From contig NZ_LXUK01000022.1 in the NCBI RefSeq assembly GCF_013072695.1, forward strand, positions 803,084 to 867,083: a stretch of DNA of 64,000 nucleotides, given 5' to 3'. This document shows positions 41,574-49,001 of the stretch, in pieces. Position 1 is the first letter of the stretch. Every line of letters starts with the position of its first letter. The notes beneath the pieces were generated by a model. It saw only the letters and a program-made list of their open reading frames with translations. It had not been told where the DNA came from and made no database searches. The stretch comes from Acinetobacter sp. Ac_5812 (GTDB taxonomy: Bacteria; Pseudomonadota; Gammaproteobacteria; Pseudomonadales; Moraxellaceae). Made by a program: the position numbers and the translations under genes.

Positions 41574-42083
41574 CTACTGACTTCTGATCAGTGGCTTCAT
41601 TTGCACATTTTTCTGTGGTGGAATAACCATCTGAACGCGTTTATTCGAGCTACCACGAGCTTCAACATCACCTACGGTTAAATTATATCTTAGCGTTTCC
41701 CCTGAAATACTTGAGCCATCCATGATAATGGATGCATTACCTTTTAATACAATTTCAGTTGCTGAAGTGTTGTATTCAACGCGGTTGGCCTTACCATAAA
41801 CCATTCCCTTTTCATCACTCACTTTTTGCTGAAATCTCACAGGGTTTCCCGTCAGCGTAAGTTGATAAGGTTGGCCATTTTTCAGCGTTCCTATCGCTTT
41901 AGCCGCTTGGATATCAATCGTACCTTGTTTAATTTGGATATTAGAAGCCGAAAAGGTGCTTCGATTTGGGCTATAAAGCGTATCCATAGCTTCAATATAA
42001 ATTGACTGCTGAAAGTCAGATTCAAGGGCATAAACATATGTACTACACATCAAAATTGATGCAATCAAAAAAATTTTCTTCAT
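41574..42083 (-). CDS. Unlinked LptA/OstA-like periplasmic protein
   Basis: A 169-residue protein with a signal peptide (MKKIFLIASILMCSTYVYA, cleavage after YALES region) and an OstA/LptA beta-jellyroll: IYIEAMDTLYSPNRSTFSAS, IKQGTIDIQAAKAIGTL, LTGNPVRFQQKVSDEKG, ANRVEYNTSATEIVLKGNAS and GETLRYNLTVGDVEA. This matches LptA, which carries lipopolysaccharide or lipooligosaccharide across the periplasm. True lptA genes normally sit with lptC and lptB; here neither is near, so this may be a paralog. A Fur-box-like palindrome lies about 75 bases upstream. Family sure; role in LOS transport inferred. Confidence 0.82.
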   Translation of the reverse strand: MKKIFLIASILMCSTYVYALESDFQQSIYIEAMDTLYSPNRSTFSASNIQIKQGTIDIQAAKAIGTLKNGQPYQLTLTGNPVRFQQKVSDEKGMVYGKANRVEYNTSATEIVLKGNASIIMDGSSISGETLRYNLTVGDVEARGSSNKRVQMVIPPQKNVQMKPLIRSQ

Positions 42084-42156
42084 GATTTTATTGTTAAGCG
42101 ATAAATTTATAAGCCGCGAATCTTAGCATAGTTATCTAGCTAGCCCACAATAAATG

Positions 42157-42170
42157 ATAATAATTATTAT
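42157..42170. promoter_or_regulatory. Fur-box-like palindrome upstream of the LptA-like gene
   Basis: A perfect 14-base palindrome ATAATAATTATTAT inside TGATAATAATTATTATTTTC (42155-42174). It resembles the Fur consensus built of GATAAT units (the first unit is exact). In AT-rich DNA such words arise by chance, so this is a weak call; position 74 bases before the LptA-like start is suitable for an operator. Confidence 0.3.
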
Positions 42171-42179
42171 TTTCAAAAC

Positions 42180-42208
42180 AAAAGAGAGAGCGCAGCGCCC
42201 TCTCTTAG
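42180..42208 (-). terminator. Intrinsic terminator of the small lipoprotein gene
   Basis: On the minus strand AAGAGAG and CTCTCTT pair, with further GC pairing inside (GCGC region), followed by TTTGTTTTG. It starts 3 bases after the lipoprotein stop codon. Confidence 0.65.
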
Positions 42209-42211
42209 CAG

Positions 42212-42544
42212 TTATTTACAGGTGATATCCAACTTTTCAGCATAATAATCCGTCGAAACTTTTAAATCAGACATCAACTTCTCTTTGCTATAGTCCTTAG
42301 GTGCGAGCTTTAGCAAAGCAGGAATATACTTTGATTCATATAGATTAGGATAATCTTTACAAAGTACACGTGTCTGCTCTTGTTTTGGCGTATCTGGATT
42401 ATCCAAGATGTCCATGTATTCGGAGATTTTATTGTCCACGACTTCAAAACTTTCTTGCGCTTTCTCACTTTTAACTTCAGGTTGCTTGTTACAACCAACA
42501 AATAAGATTGAGATTAAGCCTAGAGATAGAATTCTGATTTTCAT
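42212..42544 (-). CDS. Small hypothetical lipoprotein
   Basis: A 110-residue lipoprotein. The signal MKIRILSLGLISILFVGC ends in a lipobox (FVGC, lipidated Cys18), then NKQPEVKSEKAQESFEVVDN. The mature part is helical and acidic, with two more Cys (TRVLCKDYPNLYESKYIP and the C-terminal LDITCK) that may pair. The chosen ATG at 42544 starts at the signal peptide; a longer frame to 42583 would put 13 residues in front of it. No family recognised. It could be a periplasm-facing, membrane-anchored adaptor. It ends in a strong hairpin. Confidence 0.7.
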   Translation of the reverse strand: MKIRILSLGLISILFVGCNKQPEVKSEKAQESFEVVDNKISEYMDILDNPDTPKQEQTRVLCKDYPNLYESKYIPALLKLAPKDYSKEKLMSDLKVSTDYYAEKLDITCK

Positions 42545-42756
42545 AACAATGCTGCATACAATAAATTCATAGAAATCCGCCATTGCGGGTCATTTGTTCT
42601 AATTTATCATTAAAGTGCGACACCGCAGATATCTTTTGTACCAGTTGGGTAAGAAAAAATTTAGCTGTGTATGAACAAGTAAAAACTCCATGGATGTCTC
42701 TCCAATATCCACATCGCCATCAGTTGATTGTGTTTTAAAATTGAATAAATGATAAG

Positions 42757-42793
42757 AAAAGAAGTGGCTCTATTTTAAAACCACTTCTTTTTT
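42757..42793 (-). terminator. Intrinsic terminator of the TIM-barrel gene
   Basis: GAAGTGG (42761-42767) pairs with CCACTTC (42781-42787), extended by A/T pairs, with T runs on both sides. It lies 10 bases after the stop of the minus-strand gene at 42803. Confidence 0.65.
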
Positions 42794-42802
42794 GGATATT
42801 AC

Positions 42803-44698
42803 TTATAGATAAATTTCAGGTGGATATGGCGTATCGTCACTAATCGGCGTATACAGTGTATTTTCAACAAAGAATCCATTCGGTGCCTGTACAGTATCTA
42901 TCGTCACAGAATCCTGCATCACTTGCGGATAGGCCCAAATAAACTGCTTCATCAGTCCTAAAAGTTGATTATTCTTCATATCCCCAAATACACGCTGCCA
43001 AATCGGTGTTCGATAAGGCTTAGTCTTATCGAATCCATAAAGGTGAGCAATTGAGGAATCAGGAACAAATCCTGCCAAATAAGCCACTTTATCAGTTGGG
43101 TAGTTCAAATCTTGTGTTGGAATCTCTGCAACTGCCTGATGTGCCAAGCCTAAACGCGCTTCCAAAATCCAATCATAGGCTTCCGTCATGATGTAATCGA
43201 AATTCGGATAGCTATAGTGCTCACTTGGATAATTGATATCTGTCGCCAAAGTTGCAATCGGTGTACGAATGGTTGGGAAAAAAATCAATGGACAAACTTT
43301 AGCATTTGGATATTTGGCTTTAATCACGGTTCGAATGTCTTGGCATGTTTGCCCTAATTTGTTTTTTAACCAAGCTTTGAATTCATCATACGGCGTTCCA
43401 GTTTTATTTACTGCGTCATAGATGGTTCCCAAATCTGGTGCATACAATCCAGTATCGGCATTAAAGGCCAGTTTAGTCAGATAATCATAGACACAAGGTA
43501 GATCTGTACCTTGGTTATACCACCACCAAGGTTCACCAATCTGCATATTTACAGGGCAGCCGCCTACAGCCATCGTATCAGCAAACTCAATAAACGCTTT
43601 ATGTAGATAAGCCAAAGCATTTTGATCACAAGGGCTAAAGAAATAACTAGGTGGCTCGTAACCGGTACGGCCTAAATTACTATTCCAATCACGCTGTGCC
43701 CAGAATTCATTTGCGCCCAACGAGTACATTTCAAAGCTCACCCCAAATACAGGTTGTATCCCAGCATTCTGCAATGCTTGAGCGAAACGCTCATGCCATT
43801 TGCGTGTACATGGATTTACAACAGATTGATTGGTCACCAACGTATCTGGAATTTGCCATTTATTAATACTACTGTTCCAAGACATCTCAGGATACTTTGA
43901 CATGCCACAATAGTGATTGATCAAACCGTGATAGCCCAAAGCCTGCATATTATCGACTAAGCGCTGTGGATTCAGATCATAATGATCATCGTAGCTGGTA
44001 CAAATGCCGTAGTCATGTTGCGGAACAGAAACACGCTTAAGCCTAAGTTTGGCATTTGGTCCTGTGGTTACCGAATTCGTTAAACGAATATAGCCATCTT
44101 CAGCTTGGGTTAATGGTTGCGTCGAGTGAGCATTGTAGTTCGAGGTAAATCCGGAGAAAGAAATTCGCTGAATATTGGTAACAGGAAAAGAATCGGTTGC
44201 TGAAAAGCCTGCCTTGACCGTATTCCAATTAATACGAATATGTGCCGAGCGAGATGCTGGCTGATTGGCATAATTGAACAGGACAATGTAAGCGACCTTG
44301 TCCTCATCATTGGCTTTGTATTGCACCGTCAATGTTGGTGTTAAAGTTGGGTTATTTAACATTGGCATAGATGCTGACAGTTCAATATCGAAGTCCCAAA
44401 TCACACCGCTATAATCATATTTGGTTTCATAAGCCAAAAATTTATGGTCTTTCGCATCATATGAATCCCAAATAATTCCCGCAAGATCGGTTGTGGTACG
44501 TGAGCGGAAGGATGCTTCAAAGCCATTCCCATAATTGGTAATCGCAAAAGACATCGTTTGAGGGCCATCAATGCGCCAGTACTTTGGACTAAAACGATTA
44601 ATCATTGACGTTTGGATGTTGACTGCGGGAGTTGTTTTTAAATTTTTTTGTTTATATTCAAAAGTATTTGTCATTTTAAAAATGCTCTCATTCATCAT
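42803..44698 (-). CDS. Orphan protein with glycoside-hydrolase-like TIM barrel
   Basis: A 631-residue protein that I cannot assign to a named family. The first ~220 residues look like a beta-sandwich (WRIDGPQTMSFAITNYGNGF; DLAGIIWDSYDAKDHKFLAY). From about 235 a (beta/alpha) barrel seems to begin (VPQHDYGICTSYDDHYDLNP, ALGYHGLINHYCGMSKYPEM). Two strand ends fit clan GH-A glycosidases: VNMQIGEPWWWYN, like the acid/base NEP motif, and FDYIMTEAYDWILEA, like the nucleophile Glu. No signal peptide is visible, so it is cytoplasmic or exported otherwise. Starts at 44698, 44695 or 44674 are possible. It stands alone with its own terminator, suggesting an accessory gene. Sugar substrate unknown; a phage or surface-associated role is also possible. 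Confidence 0.6.
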   Translation of the reverse strand: MMNESIFKMTNTFEYKQKNLKTTPAVNIQTSMINRFSPKYWRIDGPQTMSFAITNYGNGFEASFRSRTTTDLAGIIWDSYDAKDHKFLAYETKYDYSGVIWDFDIELSASMPMLNNPTLTPTLTVQYKANDEDKVAYIVLFNYANQPASRSAHIRINWNTVKAGFSATDSFPVTNIQRISFSGFTSNYNAHSTQPLTQAEDGYIRLTNSVTTGPNAKLRLKRVSVPQHDYGICTSYDDHYDLNPQRLVDNMQALGYHGLINHYCGMSKYPEMSWNSSINKWQIPDTLVTNQSVVNPCTRKWHERFAQALQNAGIQPVFGVSFEMYSLGANEFWAQRDWNSNLGRTGYEPPSYFFSPCDQNALAYLHKAFIEFADTMAVGGCPVNMQIGEPWWWYNQGTDLPCVYDYLTKLAFNADTGLYAPDLGTIYDAVNKTGTPYDEFKAWLKNKLGQTCQDIRTVIKAKYPNAKVCPLIFFPTIRTPIATLATDINYPSEHYSYPNFDYIMTEAYDWILEARLGLAHQAVAEIPTQDLNYPTDKVAYLAGFVPDSSIAHLYGFDKTKPYRTPIWQRVFGDMKNNQLLGLMKQFIWAYPQVMQDSVTIDTVQAPNGFFVENTLYTPISDDTPYPPEIYL

Positions 44699-44816
44699 TG
44701 AATCTTTATCTTAAGCGATCAGGATTTTTTCACTGTTTGCATGAGTAAGGATTGATTAAAAAGAACACACTTATTTCGACTTTATGTAAAAGCAAAGTTA
44801 ATCAGGTCAATAAAAA

Positions 44817-44848
44817 AGCTCATCTTATGACGAGCTCTTTTATTGCAA
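44817..44848 (-). terminator. Intrinsic terminator of the outer-membrane protein gene
   Basis: On the minus strand GAGCTCGTC and GATGAGCT pair (one mismatch) around ATAA, followed by TTTTTTATT. It is 12 bases after the stop codon. Confidence 0.65.
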
Positions 44849-44860
44849 AAAAAAAGATTC

Positions 44861-45514
44861 TTAGAAATTGTAACGAATACCCACTTTATAAGTGATCCCA
44901 TCTAGATCTAACACATCAGACGCGGTGCTATCACAAAAATAACCTGTACATACGTCATCAAAGTTTTCGATGTACAACCATTTATATCCAAGTCCCACAT
45001 AGCCTGCAAGATCCTTTTGAATATAGTGACCTAATTCAAAATCAATCGGTAAGGTGACATAACGCAGTTTAGTATCATAGTCATCTGCATCAAGCCATGC
45101 ATAACCAATGCCAATACTTGCATTCGCATAAGTATTGTTTTGATTATAAAATTTATAGCCACCTTTAACATTGATTTCAGTGCTGTGCCAATCTGAACTT
45201 TTTTGGTAATTCAATCCAAATGTTGTACTTAAGGTATCCAAGGCTGTAAATGTAACGCCTGTACCAAAGCCATTTAATTTCTCATGACCTTCAATCTCGT
45301 CCGACTGCAATCTAGAGCCATAATATTCTGCAAATACCGAGGTCTGAATTCCGCTGCTGGTCTCACTACGATCGCCCTGATCTATGGATTGGACTGTATG
45401 ATGTCCAAGCTCTTGAGGTGCCCCATAATTGACTTGTAAAGGTGTATCTGCCCACCCATTTACTCCTATGAGAGATACTGTTAATCCCATCACCCCGACA
45501 AATATTTTTTTCAT
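44861..45514 (-). CDS. Outer-membrane beta-barrel protein, YfaZ-like
   Basis: A 217-residue exported protein. The signal peptide is MKKIFVGVMGLTVSLIGVNGWA, cleaved near WADT. The mature part has alternating amphipathic strands typical of an eight-to-ten-stranded barrel (NGFGTGVTFTALDTLSTTFG; YANASIGIGYAWLDADDYDT; LAGYVGLGYKWLYIENFDD) and ends with YKVGIRYNF, the terminal-Phe signal used by the Bam machinery. Two Cys in VCTGYFCDST could form an extracellular-loop disulfide. The start at 45514 was chosen for the signal peptide; a frame to 45631 would put 39 residues ahead of it. YfaZ relation is a guess from length and motif style. Confidence 0.78.
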   Translation of the reverse strand: MKKIFVGVMGLTVSLIGVNGWADTPLQVNYGAPQELGHHTVQSIDQGDRSETSSGIQTSVFAEYYGSRLQSDEIEGHEKLNGFGTGVTFTALDTLSTTFGLNYQKSSDWHSTEINVKGGYKFYNQNNTYANASIGIGYAWLDADDYDTKLRYVTLPIDFELGHYIQKDLAGYVGLGYKWLYIENFDDVCTGYFCDSTASDVLDLDGITYKVGIRYNF

Positions 45515-45711
45515 CCTAATGCCTATTTTTATTTGAATTGAAGAGCTTAGAGAATAATTTATTTTTAATTTTTTAAAAATCATTTTTGTTGAAAGACTAT
45601 GAATAAAAGCGAGAAACCGATATCTGGTCAAGCCATTTATCGGGTGAATAAGATTTTTATATTTTATTTAACATTTTCGACTGCCTAATGTCATTGATTC
45701 AACTATTTTGC

Positions 45712-46008
45712 TTAGAGATCTTGATACAAACTTTTAGAAACCCAGTCAATAAAATCTGTTTTATTACTAAATTGGGGTGTATTAAACAAGTTAATATCCA
45801 ATTCAAAATGATCAAAATTCAGTAGCTTATACACTCCACCACCTAAAGGGATTAAACCAGTATGTGGATATTTAATCGCTTTCAATGCATTTTTTAAAAA
45901 TAATGCTTTGATTTGTAAGTCACTTTTTTTATAGGACTGATAGCTTTGAGAGTTTATGAACAATTCATATTCACGATCTAATTTTTGAATAATTTGAGAA
46001 ACAACCAC
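45712..46008 (-). CDS. Small hypothetical protein, GTG start
   Basis: A 98-residue soluble protein of unknown function: helical N-terminus (VVVSQIIQKLDREYELFINS), basic middle (YKKSDLQIKALFLKNALKAI) and aromatic end (DFIDWVSKSLYQDL). The frame is open as far as 46095, but the region upstream of 46008 lacks any ribosome-binding site, whereas the GTG at 46008 has AAGGAG at 6 bases. The adjacent membrane-protein gene (46101-46295) is 92 bases upstream on the same strand. Confidence 0.6.
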   Translation of the reverse strand: MVVSQIIQKLDREYELFINSQSYQSYKKSDLQIKALFLKNALKAIKYPHTGLIPLGGGVYKLLNFDHFELDINLFNTPQFSNKTDFIDWVSKSLYQDL

Positions 46009-46100
46009 TTTATGCTCCTTTATTATTTGAATTATTTTTATACCACAAAAAAATAAAAAGCCCATCATCTGACAAGCTTTTATACAATTAAACATAAATC

Positions 46101-46295
46101 TTATTGGATGCTTAATTCATCATCTTTAGCAACAATGACCGAAGTGAGCATTGGAACACCAAGAATAATAGGAACCATGATAATCCATAAATCCGTGGTT
46201 AACTTACTGGAAAAAAAGAAATGAATCACAAGAGCGACCAGAGCCAATACCGCAAATAGAACACCCATGAATCGAACTGCAAATTTAATAAGCAT
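46101..46295 (-). CDS. Small two-span membrane protein
   Basis: A 64-residue protein with two hydrophobic helices, FMGVLFAVLALVALVIHFFF and LWIIMVPIILGVPMLTSVIV, and a short acidic tail (AKDDELSIQ). The ATG at 46295 has AAGGA 8 bases upstream; a start at 46313 has none. Proteins like this are often assembly factors or regulators in the inner membrane, but nothing specific is recognised. Confidence 0.65.
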   Translation of the reverse strand: MLIKFAVRFMGVLFAVLALVALVIHFFFSSKLTTDLWIIMVPIILGVPMLTSVIVAKDDELSIQ

Positions 46296-46388
46296 TTTTT
46301 GGTTCCTTATCATTCTAATACTTATAAACAGTATACGCCTACTCTGAGAGTTAGGGCATTTTCTTTTTCTATTGCACTATAAAACCAA

Positions 46389-46640
46389 CTTATATATTTC
46401 TAAAGTAAAAAAGTGCAACATGAAGTTGGCTTTCCTTTAAAACCAAAATTATTTCGCTTGGTTTACACCCGATAAACCGGCTGCGATTGGAACCTACAAA
46501 AGCATTTGCCAACTGTTTTTCAGAAAACTGAGATTTTGAAGCACGAGACCGATAGTCTTTCTAAGACTTTGTTCAGTCAATGTACCTAACTGTTTAGCTT
46601 GTTCCAGTGTTCACAATTTATTTTCAACCGCTTGATTCAT
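46389..46640 (-). pseudogene. Possible decayed gene
   Basis: Reading leftward from an ATG at 46640 gives MNQAVENKL, a TGA stop, then TLEQAKQLGTLTEQSLRKTI, GLVLQNLSF and a TAG at about residue 48. Changing frame near 46505 gives a further open stretch, ANAFVGSNRSRFIGCKPSEI, up to 46389. The protein-like composition interrupted by one stop and one frame change suggests a recently broken small gene. The parent family is not known, so the call is tentative. Confidence 0.35.
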
Positions 46641-46654
46641 GATGACACACACTA

Positions 46655-46738
46655 TTGTCATTGGTAAATTCCACAACCATAAAATGCTTGCTTAATTCAG
46701 TTTACTTATGCCATATCTTCAATCGATATGGCTTTTTT
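46655..46738 (+). ncRNA. Short candidate transcript with promoter and terminator
   Basis: TTGTCA (46655-46660) and CATAAA (46678-46683) are spaced by 17 bases like a sigma-70 promoter. About 27 bases further comes a perfect stem GCCATATC/GATATGGC with a 7-base loop and TTTTTT (46710-46738). A transcript of about 50 bases from near 46690 would result, with no gene in it. The terminator is strong; the promoter is only fair, so this could equally be a leftover terminator of a lost gene. Confidence 0.3.
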
Positions 46739-46900
46739 ATGTATGACATTCCAAGCTTCAAAGTGAGAAGTTCTTGTTATTTTATCTTTAAAATCTCTAG
46801 ATCAGGTATTTTTGTCCTATAAGCACATGGTGAACAATTTTACTCAATGCTAAAAATTACTTATGCAAATTGATTCGTAATTTTATATTGGGTGACAGGT

Positions 46901-47848
46901 ATGATCACAGAAAATCATCAACTAAAAGCAAGAAAAGTATATTTCGATTTTTCGGAATCTTCTGTTTGTTGGATGCCAAATGATCCGCTATGTTCTCACA
47001 TTGCCAATGGTATCAATATGTTGTTACCTGCTGGTGAATTTTGGTTCTGTCGGGTTTTTAATAAAGCCATACCCTACATTGCTGATGAAAAATTAAAACA
47101 AGAAGTGATCGGATTTGTGCGCCAAGAAGCTGCTCATGCCCGTGCTCATGAAAAAGCGCAAGATTTTCTAAGAGAAAATGGTTATGACATCCAAGATCCG
47201 TTAAATCGTGCTCACTTTATTTTTAATATTCTTTTAGGTGACAAACCTTTAGGGATACCATTCCTCAAGGGTGAAAAGTTGGAGGAATACTGGTTGCTGT
47301 TCCGAGTAGGTGTTATTGCTGCAATCGAGCACTTTACTGGAACCATTGGACAATGGACACTCGATAGCAAGTCTTGGGATACAGCAGATCCAGCCATGAC
47401 CGATTTGTTTCGTTGGCACCTTGCCGAAGAAGTTGAGCATCGTTGTGTGGCTTATGATTTATTTGAACACTTACTCACCAACAAACTTGGTTTTTATGTG
47501 TCTCGACAAGTGATTATGATGGGTGTTTTCCCTTTATTTATTTTCTTCCTTGCTGATTTTGCACGAAGCCTTGGGCAACAAGATCTGGAACATAAAGATA
47601 TTCAAAAATTAATGCGTCGCGGATTCTTTAGATTTATCCGCGAATTTGAAAGAACTGCAACACAAACAGATAATCTGCCAACCATTAAATATTTATGGAA
47701 AGCAACTTTACGTTGGACATCTCCAAAATTTAACCCAGTCCATGAAGGCGATACTGAACAGGCATTGGCATATATGGCCCGCTCACCAGCCGTACAATAT
47801 TTTGAACAAATGACCCAAAACTCAGGCAAGACACCTGTAGCAAGTTAA
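46901..47848 (+). CDS. PF10118-type metal-dependent hydrolase
   Basis: A 315-residue protein of the family annotated as metal-dependent hydrolase (PF10118). It is helical with ferritin-like carboxylate/His pairs: GFVRQEAAHARAHEKAQDFL and FRWHLAEEVEHRCVAYDLF, both suited to hold a di-metal centre. Between them lie GVIAAIEHFTGTIGQWTL and, later, a hydrophobic helix (IMMGVFPLFIFFLADFARSL). Family members are common in Acinetobacter and mycobacteria, and the fold may point to an oxidase or hydroxylase rather than a hydrolase. The ATG at 46901 follows GGGTGA; a GTG three codons earlier is the alternative. It ends in a UUCG-loop terminator. Confidence 0.82.
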   Translation: MITENHQLKARKVYFDFSESSVCWMPNDPLCSHIANGINMLLPAGEFWFCRVFNKAIPYIADEKLKQEVIGFVRQEAAHARAHEKAQDFLRENGYDIQDPLNRAHFIFNILLGDKPLGIPFLKGEKLEEYWLLFRVGVIAAIEHFTGTIGQWTLDSKSWDTADPAMTDLFRWHLAEEVEHRCVAYDLFEHLLTNKLGFYVSRQVIMMGVFPLFIFFLADFARSLGQQDLEHKDIQKLMRRGFFRFIREFERTATQTDNLPTIKYLWKATLRWTSPKFNPVHEGDTEQALAYMARSPAVQYFEQMTQNSGKTPVAS

Positions 47849-47876
47849 ATTTTTTGCAATATCTTTTTTCAATATC

Positions 47877-47905
47877 ACACCCTTAATTCGTTAAGGGTGT
47901 TTTTC
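47877..47905 (+). terminator. Intrinsic terminator with UUCG tetraloop
   Basis: Perfect 10-base-pair stem ACACCCTTAA/TTAAGGGTGT closed by TTCG and followed by TTTTC. It is 28 bases after the stop of the PF10118 gene. Confidence 0.88.
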
Positions 47906-47958
47906 TTCAAGACTCGAGCTTAAACACACAGCAGGTAGAAACAAGAACTAACCGTTAC

Positions 47959-48348
47959 TTAACAAGGAAATCTGGTTTGTTTTAACTCATTTTTAAGTAC
48001 TGCATAATTTTTTTGTGCTTCATTTTGAGTAAAATTAAATTCATCTTTGGCCATCACACTTTCAGCAGCATCCTGCATGTAGCCCTGATACTCTAAATAA
48101 TGTTCCATAATGAGCTTATGTAGATTTACTTTACTCTTCTCAACCAAGCATTCTTTTTGCTTTGCTTCTAACTGCTCATTTTTCGACTTTACTTTTCCTC
48201 TTAAGCCGTATTCAAATTGAATTTGATCATCTATAGATTTGAAATAAACATCAGATAAATTAACGTAATCATCTTTAAAGTTTTTAGCATCCGCTGTACG
48301 ACATATACCGAATAAAAACATAAGTATAACTATAGATATTATTTTCAT
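47959..48348 (-). CDS. Secreted hypothetical protein
   Basis: A 129-residue exported protein with signal peptide (MKIISIVILMFLFGICRTADA). The mature part is helical and highly charged (VNLSDVYFKSIDDQIQFEYG; KSKNEQLEAKQKECLVEKSK; AVLKNELKQTRFPC). It has two Cys in the mature chain, one at the very C-terminus, able to form a disulfide. The general look (small, charged, Cys-paired, periplasmic) recalls LprI-like lysozyme-inhibitor proteins, but no motif confirms this. The ATG at 48348 begins right after another ATG; either is possible. Confidence 0.6.
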   Translation of the reverse strand: MKIISIVILMFLFGICRTADAKNFKDDYVNLSDVYFKSIDDQIQFEYGLRGKVKSKNEQLEAKQKECLVEKSKVNLHKLIMEHYLEYQGYMQDAAESVMAKDEFNFTQNEAQKNYAVLKNELKQTRFPC

Positions 48349-48351
48349 CAC

Positions 48352-49001
48352 CGTTTCTATATATATTAATTTTCACTTATTATAACATCATATTGGACAA
48401 AAAACCGCCTTAAAACCAAACACCATTACGTTTAAAAGCACAAAACAAAGCATGAAGAATAACTAAATAAAACTTTATTTAATATCTATTTATTTTAAAT
48501 AACTACACTTAGTTATAAGATAAACTTTCCAATCAAAACGACATCAATATTCTCAATATATAATAGATGAAGCCACATCTAATGCACCATTTCCAACTTC
48601 AACTACAACTCAACTAAATCTACTGAATTAACATCAATTAAATGTGCGATCGAATTCTATTGCTGCTTATCCTCATTTTCCAATTCATCCATTTTATTAT
48701 CTTGGCTATTCATTTCTGTCTCTAACTACTCGTGAAGACATTTAATTCATAAAAAATAGCATATTATCAGGAGTATAATTCTTGAGCTTGATGATTAAAA
48801 AACCTCACTATTTTTATAAATTACATCCTTACTATATCCATCCTCTATTCATCTAATCGCTCTTGTTCGCTTAAAATAGAAGTTTGATCTTTTGCCTGTT
48901 TCCTTTCTCATCATTTGTTTTCTTTTGCCATCTTCTGGCGGGTTTTCTGCTATCCTACAGGGGTGAGCTGAATCGTACTGTATAATTAGAGGAAATGCGG
49001 C
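48352..49001. other. Gene-poor AT-rich region
   Basis: 650 bases without a supported gene. One minus-strand frame of 18 codons at 48657-48713 (MNSQDNKMDELENEDKQQ) is too short and lacks a ribosome-binding site. The right end contains the ABC-transporter promoter. A region of long A/T runs with no hairpin of note fills the middle. Confidence 0.45.

Noticed and set aside
48657..48713. 18-codon acidic mini-gene on the minus strand
   Set aside because: Too short, no ribosome-binding site, no known small-protein family.
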